7,642 nt of DNA from Micrococcaceae bacterium (GTDB taxonomy: Bacteria; Actinomycetota; Actinomycetes; Actinomycetales; Micrococcaceae): contig DNHA01000039.1 in the NCBI GenBank assembly GCA_003486025.1, positions 669-8,310 of the forward strand, in the 5' to 3' direction. Positions 3,840 through 7,642 of this stretch are shown piece after piece; within the stretch, counting starts at the first letter, position 1; every line of letters starts with the position of its first letter. The translations under genes and the position numbers were made by a program. Under the pieces are notes generated by a model. The model saw only the letters and a program-made list of their open reading frames with translations. It searched no databases and was not told the origin of the DNA.

Positions 3840-6080
3840 ATGTCTGCAATCAGGCAGATAAGGAACACGGGGCTAGCATCACTAGCTACCTTGTCCCTGC
3901 TCACCACGGGCGCATTGAGCGCCCAGGCAACAACCACCGCGCCACCAGCGGCGGATGAAAACGTCACGCTCAACCTGCTGGGAATCAATGATTTCCACGG
4001 TCGCATCGCGGCCGATGGCGATGCGGCAGGCGCCGCGGTGCTAGCCGGCGCGGTTGATGCGCAACGAGCGGCAAACCCGAACACGCTATTCGTTTCCTCC
4101 GGAGACAATATCGGTGCCTCCACCTTTGCTTCCGCCTCGCAAGAGGACAACCCGACCATTGATGCACTCGCTGCCGGTGGTTTAGATGTTTCGGTCGTTG
4201 GCAACCATGAGTTTGACCGCGGTTTCGCGGACCTCACCGAACGGGTCATCCCGCGTTTCGGCGATAAAGCCGGAGAAGACGGAGCCGAATTCGCCCTCGG
4301 TGCAAACGTCTACAAGAAGGGCACCAAGGTGCCTGCGTTGCGCGAGTACGCAATCCGTGATGTAGCTGGCATCAAGGTGGGCTTTATCGGAACGGTCACC
4401 GCAGATGTTCCATCATTGGTGAGCCCAGAGGGTATCAAAAACCTAGACTTCGGCAGCGAGCTGGAAGCTGCAAACCGTGTAGCCCGGCAGCTTTCTGACG
4501 ATGATGCGGCAAACGGCGAAGCAGACGTATTGGTCTTGCTGACCCACAACGGTTCAGACAGCACCGACTGCGCCGCGATCGACAAAGAAACAACGGATTA
4601 CGGAACGCTGATCCACGACGTGGATGACAGCATTGACGCAATCTTCTCGGGCCACACCCACCAGGCATACAACTGCGATATCGATGGACGCCCGGTCGTC
4701 CAAGCGCACCAGTACGGAACCACGCTTGGCCAGATCTCCCTCGAAATCAATCCAACCACTTTTGACGTGGTTACGAGCGCCAGTGAATTGATTCCATTAG
4801 CGGAAGAAGACGCAAACGGTGACTGGACACCATTGTTCGAGGCCAACACCGAGGTGCGGAACATCGTTGACAAGGCCGTCGAGGATTCAGAGGTAGTCGG
4901 CAGTGAGCCAGTCGGCCAGATTTCCGAAGATATCTTGCGCGGCGGCGAGGAGCCGGGCTCTGACCGCGGTGTCGAATCGACTCTTGGTAATACCGTGGCG
5001 GACATTCACCTGTGGGCCACATCAAATGAAGATTTCGCTGGCGAGCCAGCGCAGATAGCTTTTATGAACCCCGGTGGACTACGCGCGGACTTGCTTTACG
5101 GTGAAGACGGAACCGTGAGTTACAAAGCCGCCGCGGACGTCCAACCATTCGCGAACACGCTGATCACCTTCGAAATGACGGGCAAAGAGATCCGCGAAGC
5201 CCTCGAACAGCAGTGGCAACCCGAAGGGTCCGAACGTGCCAAGCTGCACTTGGGAATCTCTGATGGGCTGGAATACACCTACGTCGCGGACGCTGCCTTT
5301 GGCAAGCACATCAAGGACATCACTTTCAATGGTTCGCCACTGGATGAGAGCGAATCATTCAAGGTAGCTGCCAACGCGTTCCTGGCCACCGGCGGCGATA
5401 ACTTCACGGCCTTCGCCAATGAGTCGGTGCATGCAGATAGCGGTCAGATCGACTTGGACGCAACGGTCAATTACTTCAAATCCCACGATGTAGTTTCGCC
5501 GGCGCCATTGGGGCGTGCCTCGCTGGCCGGCACTGACTGGGCCACCGTGGAAATCGATCCCACCGAGGTAATGGCCGGAGAAAGCGCGCAAGTCTCCGTC
5601 TCCGGTCTCACCGAGGGCGCGCAGCTAAGTGCTGCCGCGTTTGATGGAAAGCTCAACGTTGAAGACATTCCGGCCGCTGATGCAGAGGGCAAGACTTCTT
5701 TCGAACTCGTTGTTCCTGCCGACGCGGCACTGGGCGAGCACAAGCTGGTTGTCTCGCAGGTTCAGCATGAGGACATCGCCGTAGGCTTCACCGTCATCGA
5801 AGAAGCCGTCGCACCGTCACCGACTGAACAGCCAACCGCTGAACCGAGCGCGGAGCCATCGCAGAGCCCAACGGCCGAGCCGACACAGAGTCCATCGCAG
5901 TCGCCAAGCGTTTCCCCGTCACAAGACAACAACGAGACGCCGAGCAAACAGCCTCAGGACAATGGTCCTCTGGCCGACACGGGCTTCGCAGCGAGCTGGA
6001 TCGGCATTGCAGCTGGCGTAGTAGTGGTCGCTGGAATCATCTTGTTGCTCATTCGTAGCCGGAAGAAGAACTCCCACTAA
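3840..6080 (+). CDS. Cell-wall-anchored 5'-nucleotidase/2',3'-cyclic phosphodiesterase (UshA/NucH-like)
   Basis: A surface enzyme that removes phosphate from extracellular nucleotides, possibly also opening cyclic nucleotides or splitting UDP-sugars. The protein has 746 residues. A Sec signal peptide ends near AQA (28-30). A calcineurin-like metallophosphatase domain (about 42-320) shows the metal ligands NDFHG (50-54), GDN (88-90), GNHE (121-124), H236 and GHTH (271-274). A 5'-nucleotidase C-terminal substrate domain (about 355-530) has GN at 383-384, NPGGLR (410-415), F437 and GGDNF (518-522). A beta-sandwich module (about 567-653) precedes a Pro/Ser/Thr/Glu-rich wall-spanning linker (about 658-708). 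The end is LADTG (711-715), a hydrophobic helix (about 718-738) and RSRKK, an LAxTG signal of the sortase E type. Cys 244 and 279 may pair. The gene stands alone between yjdM (divergent) and a strong terminator. Class and surface location are secure; substrate preference is not, so no symbol is given. Confidence 0.93.
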   Translation: MSAIRQIRNTGLASLATLSLLTTGALSAQATTTAPPAADENVTLNLLGINDFHGRIAADGDAAGAAVLAGAVDAQRAANPNTLFVSSGDNIGASTFASASQEDNPTIDALAAGGLDVSVVGNHEFDRGFADLTERVIPRFGDKAGEDGAEFALGANVYKKGTKVPALREYAIRDVAGIKVGFIGTVTADVPSLVSPEGIKNLDFGSELEAANRVARQLSDDDAANGEADVLVLLTHNGSDSTDCAAIDKETTDYGTLIHDVDDSIDAIFSGHTHQAYNCDIDGRPVVQAHQYGTTLGQISLEINPTTFDVVTSASELIPLAEEDANGDWTPLFEANTEVRNIVDKAVEDSEVVGSEPVGQISEDILRGGEEPGSDRGVESTLGNTVADIHLWATSNEDFAGEPAQIAFMNPGGLRADLLYGEDGTVSYKAAADVQPFANTLITFEMTGKEIREALEQQWQPEGSERAKLHLGISDGLEYTYVADAAFGKHIKDITFNGSPLDESESFKVAANAFLATGGDNFTAFANESVHADSGQIDLDATVNYFKSHDVVSPAPLGRASLAGTDWATVEIDPTEVMAGESAQVSVSGLTEGAQLSAAAFDGKLNVEDIPAADAEGKTSFELVVPADAALGEHKLVVSQVQHEDIAVGFTVIEEAVAPSPTEQPTAEPSAEPSQSPTAEPTQSPSQSPSVSPSQDNNETPSKQPQDNGPLADTGFAASWIGIAAGVVVVAGIILLLIRSRKKNSH
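5815..5930 (+). repeat. Low-complexity repeat encoding the Pro/Ser/Thr/Glu wall-spanning linker
   Basis: Degenerate short units, such as PTEQ, PTAEPS, AEPSQS and PTQSPS, repeat with proline every three to four residues (about residues 659-694 of the nucleotidase). This is typical of linkers that carry a surface protein through peptidoglycan. Copy number in such regions often varies between strains; here the units are diverged at DNA level. Confidence 0.7.
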
Positions 6081-6099
6081 GAAAATGCGCTAAAAACAT

Positions 6100-6136
6100 G
6101 GCACCTCGGATCCGTTCCGAGGTGCCTTGTTTTATT
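6100..6136. terminator. Strong bidirectional intrinsic terminator
   Basis: GGCACCTCGGA (6100-6110) and TCCGAGGTGCC (6116-6126) form a perfect 11-bp GC-rich stem with loop TCCGT. On the plus strand TTGTTTTATT follows, ending the nucleotidase transcript 19 nt after its stop. On the minus strand the same stem is followed by ATGTTTTTAG, so it also ends the convergent rclA transcript, whose stop is at 6151. Confidence 0.93.
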
Positions 6137-6150
6137 GGATCATCGAGTTT

Positions 6151-7518
6151 CTACTCAAAGCTTCCTAAGACGTCATTGAGCGCTTCGGTAGAAGAGGGAT
6201 GGGTGAAGATCGAATCACGCAAGGTGCTGGTACTGATCCCCGCACGCATCGCCACGGCAACGAGGTTGATGACCTCTTGCGAATCTACGTGCATCAGCGC
6301 GGCACCAAGGATTTTATCGGTCTTTCGGTCCGCCACAAATTTGATGATTCCTCGCGGATCCCCCACAATTTTGGGGCGCGGCATTGCCGCGATATCTGCA
6401 ACTTTTTTCGTAGCAACCTTGATGTCCAGACCTTGCGCGCGTGCTTGTTCTTCGCTCAATCCCACACGTGCCAGTGGTGGCGTGGTGAAAATGGTGTTCG
6501 GTACCCCGACGCGGTCTTCGAGGTTCCGTTTGCCCTCGCCTAAGAAACGGTCCTTGAGTATTCGGTGGTCATCCAAAGAGGTGTAGGTGAATTGAGGCCC
6601 GCCGATGACATCGCCCAAGGCGTAGATCCCCTCGGCATGCGTCGCCAAGTACTTGTCCACCTTGATTTCACCTTTGTCGCCCAATTGCACCGCGGTGTTC
6701 TCTAATTTCAACGACTTAGTGGCGGGGCTCCGGCCCAGTGCAAGCAAGGCAGCATCCGCCTGCAATTGGTGTTCTTCCCCGTCAAGCTCGTAGGACACTG
6801 TGACACCCGCAGAATCTTGGCTCAGGGCGGTGACGCTGGCCGAGGAAATGATCGTTACTCCCGCGTCAGAAAGCGCAGAAGCCACCTCATCGGCGACGTC
6901 TTCGTCTTCACGTTTCAGCGGACGTTCTCCGCGGTCCAAGACGCTGACCTTCGAACCGAACTGTGCGAACATCGAAGCGAATTCGAGACCCACATATCCG
7001 CCACCGATGACAATGAGATTTTTTGGCAGTTCTGCGTGTTGCAGGGTCGTCGAATCGTGGATTCGACCACCGACCTCGGCGCCCTTGATGGGTGGAATGG
7101 TCGGCGCTGCGCCGGTATTGATGATAATTTTAGGTGCACTCAGCTCGACAACTTCATCGCCGCCTTCCACCTTGATGCTGTGCGCTCCGGTGAAGCTGGC
7201 CCGTCCGGTGAGCACCAAGACGGAGTCCAGGTCGTCTAGCATGGAGAAGTTCTTCTGTCGCATTTTGGCGGTGAGCTCATCGCGGCGTTCCACCGCGGAA
7301 TTGAAGTAGCCGGCATCCGCGCCATTGCCGCGGTGCTGTTCGGCGTCGTGAATTAAGATCTTCGTTGGCACGCAGGCGATATTAATGCACGTTCCCCCGT
7401 ACATCTTTTCGGACTGTTCCACGATGGCTACACGCCATCCCGCGCGAGCCAAGGTTCCGGCCAGTGTTTTCCCGCCTTTACCCCAGCCAATAACGATGAC
7501 ATCAAGTTCTTTCGCCAC
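6151..7518 (-). CDS. rclA: RclA-type flavin-dependent disulfide reductase (reactive chlorine/copper stress)
   Basis: A 455-residue cytoplasmic FAD- and NAD(P)H-dependent oxidoreductase of the pyridine nucleotide-disulfide family. It strongly resembles E. coli RclA, which protects against hypochlorous acid and reduces Cu(II). An N-terminal FAD site GWGKGG (11-16) is followed by EQS and the redox pair in GGTCINIACVPTK (Cys 44 and 49). The NAD(P)H-binding GGGYVG is at 172-177, the second FAD motif LGDVIGG at 301-307, and the dimerisation domain ends with FTHPSSTEALNDV (438-450), with catalytic His 440. RclA-specific stretches include MYGGTCINI, HDAEQH, QFTYTSLDDHRI and LGEGKR, which separate it from mercuric reductase and lipoamide dehydrogenase; the paired C-terminal cysteines of MerA are absent. 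The start is GTG 7516-7518, with GAGGA (7526-7530) 7 nt upstream. No RclR-like regulator or rclBC homologue lies within the window. Biochemical activity is inferred from similarity. Confidence 0.9.
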   Translation of the reverse strand: MAKELDVIVIGWGKGGKTLAGTLARAGWRVAIVEQSEKMYGGTCINIACVPTKILIHDAEQHRGNGADAGYFNSAVERRDELTAKMRQKNFSMLDDLDSVLVLTGRASFTGAHSIKVEGGDEVVELSAPKIIINTGAAPTIPPIKGAEVGGRIHDSTTLQHAELPKNLIVIGGGYVGLEFASMFAQFGSKVSVLDRGERPLKREDEDVADEVASALSDAGVTIISSASVTALSQDSAGVTVSYELDGEEHQLQADAALLALGRSPATKSLKLENTAVQLGDKGEIKVDKYLATHAEGIYALGDVIGGPQFTYTSLDDHRILKDRFLGEGKRNLEDRVGVPNTIFTTPPLARVGLSEEQARAQGLDIKVATKKVADIAAMPRPKIVGDPRGIIKFVADRKTDKILGAALMHVDSQEVINLVAVAMRAGISTSTLRDSIFTHPSSTEALNDVLGSFE

Positions 7519-7642
7519 AATCGCGTCCTCACAGTTGTTGAGTTGCTTTCATTTCCGAGTCTTCACCGCCTAGTGCACAAATGCAATCTGCTATCAACGG
7601 CGGAACAATAAAAACGCGGCCCGTGAGTGCAGAATAACTCTG
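7519..7642. other. Upstream region of rclA
   Basis: The stretch holds the rclA ribosome-binding site (GAGGA, 7526-7530). Minus-strand hexamers resembling -35 boxes occur (TTGATA at 7597-7592, TTGCAT at 7586-7581), but at 17 nt spacing the -10 candidates are poor (ACTAGG, AAGACT). A short dyad, TGCA-CAAA-TGCA (7574-7585), lies between them and could be an operator. No gene is recognised up to the right edge. Confidence 0.35.

Noticed and set aside
3785..4249. 154-codon minus-strand reading at the start of the nucleotidase gene
   Set aside because: It is the antisense of the signal peptide and metallophosphatase motifs; Ser/Ala-rich, with no start signal.
5815..5930. Repeat tract considered as a possible CRISPR or tandem DNA array
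   Set aside because: It is in frame, encodes a Pro/Ser/Thr/Glu linker of a surface protein, and the units are short and degenerate without spacers.
6098..7309. Long plus-strand readings opposite rclA
   Set aside because: The minus-strand RclA product is unambiguous along its full length; the plus readings start inside the terminator or lack ribosome-binding sites.

Overview
The window is a stretch of chromosome that looks like a moderate-GC actinobacterium of the Micrococcaceae type (Arthrobacter/Glutamicibacter relatives). The grounds are an LAxTG-type cell-wall sorting signal (the class read by actinobacterial sortase E), a lipid-anchored HNH nuclease of a kind common in Actinobacteria, Gram-positive secretion signals, GTG/TTG starts, and possible leaderless starts. 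The genus is an inference from style and gene content, not from a database match.

Layout, left to right. Bases 1-237 hold no secure gene; the first 125 could be the tail of a membrane protein cut by the window edge. A plus-strand siderophore-interacting, FAD-binding reductase with an unusual N-terminal extension follows (238-1362). It converges on a minus-strand lipoprotein of unknown function (1381-1959). A 229-nt divergent promoter region separates that from a plus-strand secreted HNH/DUF1524 nuclease lipoprotein (2225-2935). Next come a small two-helix membrane protein (about 3103-3309, plus) and, tail to tail with it, the minus-strand YjdM/PhnA zinc-ribbon protein (3314-3670). The largest gene is a plus-strand, wall-anchored 5'-nucleotidase/UshA-like enzyme (3840-6080). 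A strong bidirectional terminator (6100-6136) separates it from a minus-strand RclA-type flavin disulfide reductase (6151-7518). Bases 7519-7642 are the RclA upstream region.

The genes are mostly single transcription units facing one another, not an operon. A loose theme can be inferred: an extracellular nuclease plus a surface 5'-nucleotidase could release phosphate and nucleosides from external nucleic acid. The nucleotidase leader carries a GTTCACC motif resembling one unit of the actinobacterial PHO box, and a perfect 6-3-6 palindrome. The two edge enzymes are both flavoproteins dealing with metal or oxidant chemistry (iron release from siderophores; RclA-type copper/hypochlorite response). 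I found no CRISPR array, insertion sequence, phage gene, tRNA or rRNA, and no convincing new multi-gene system. The points most worth checking are start-site corrections, candidate operators, and the odd N-terminus of the siderophore reductase.
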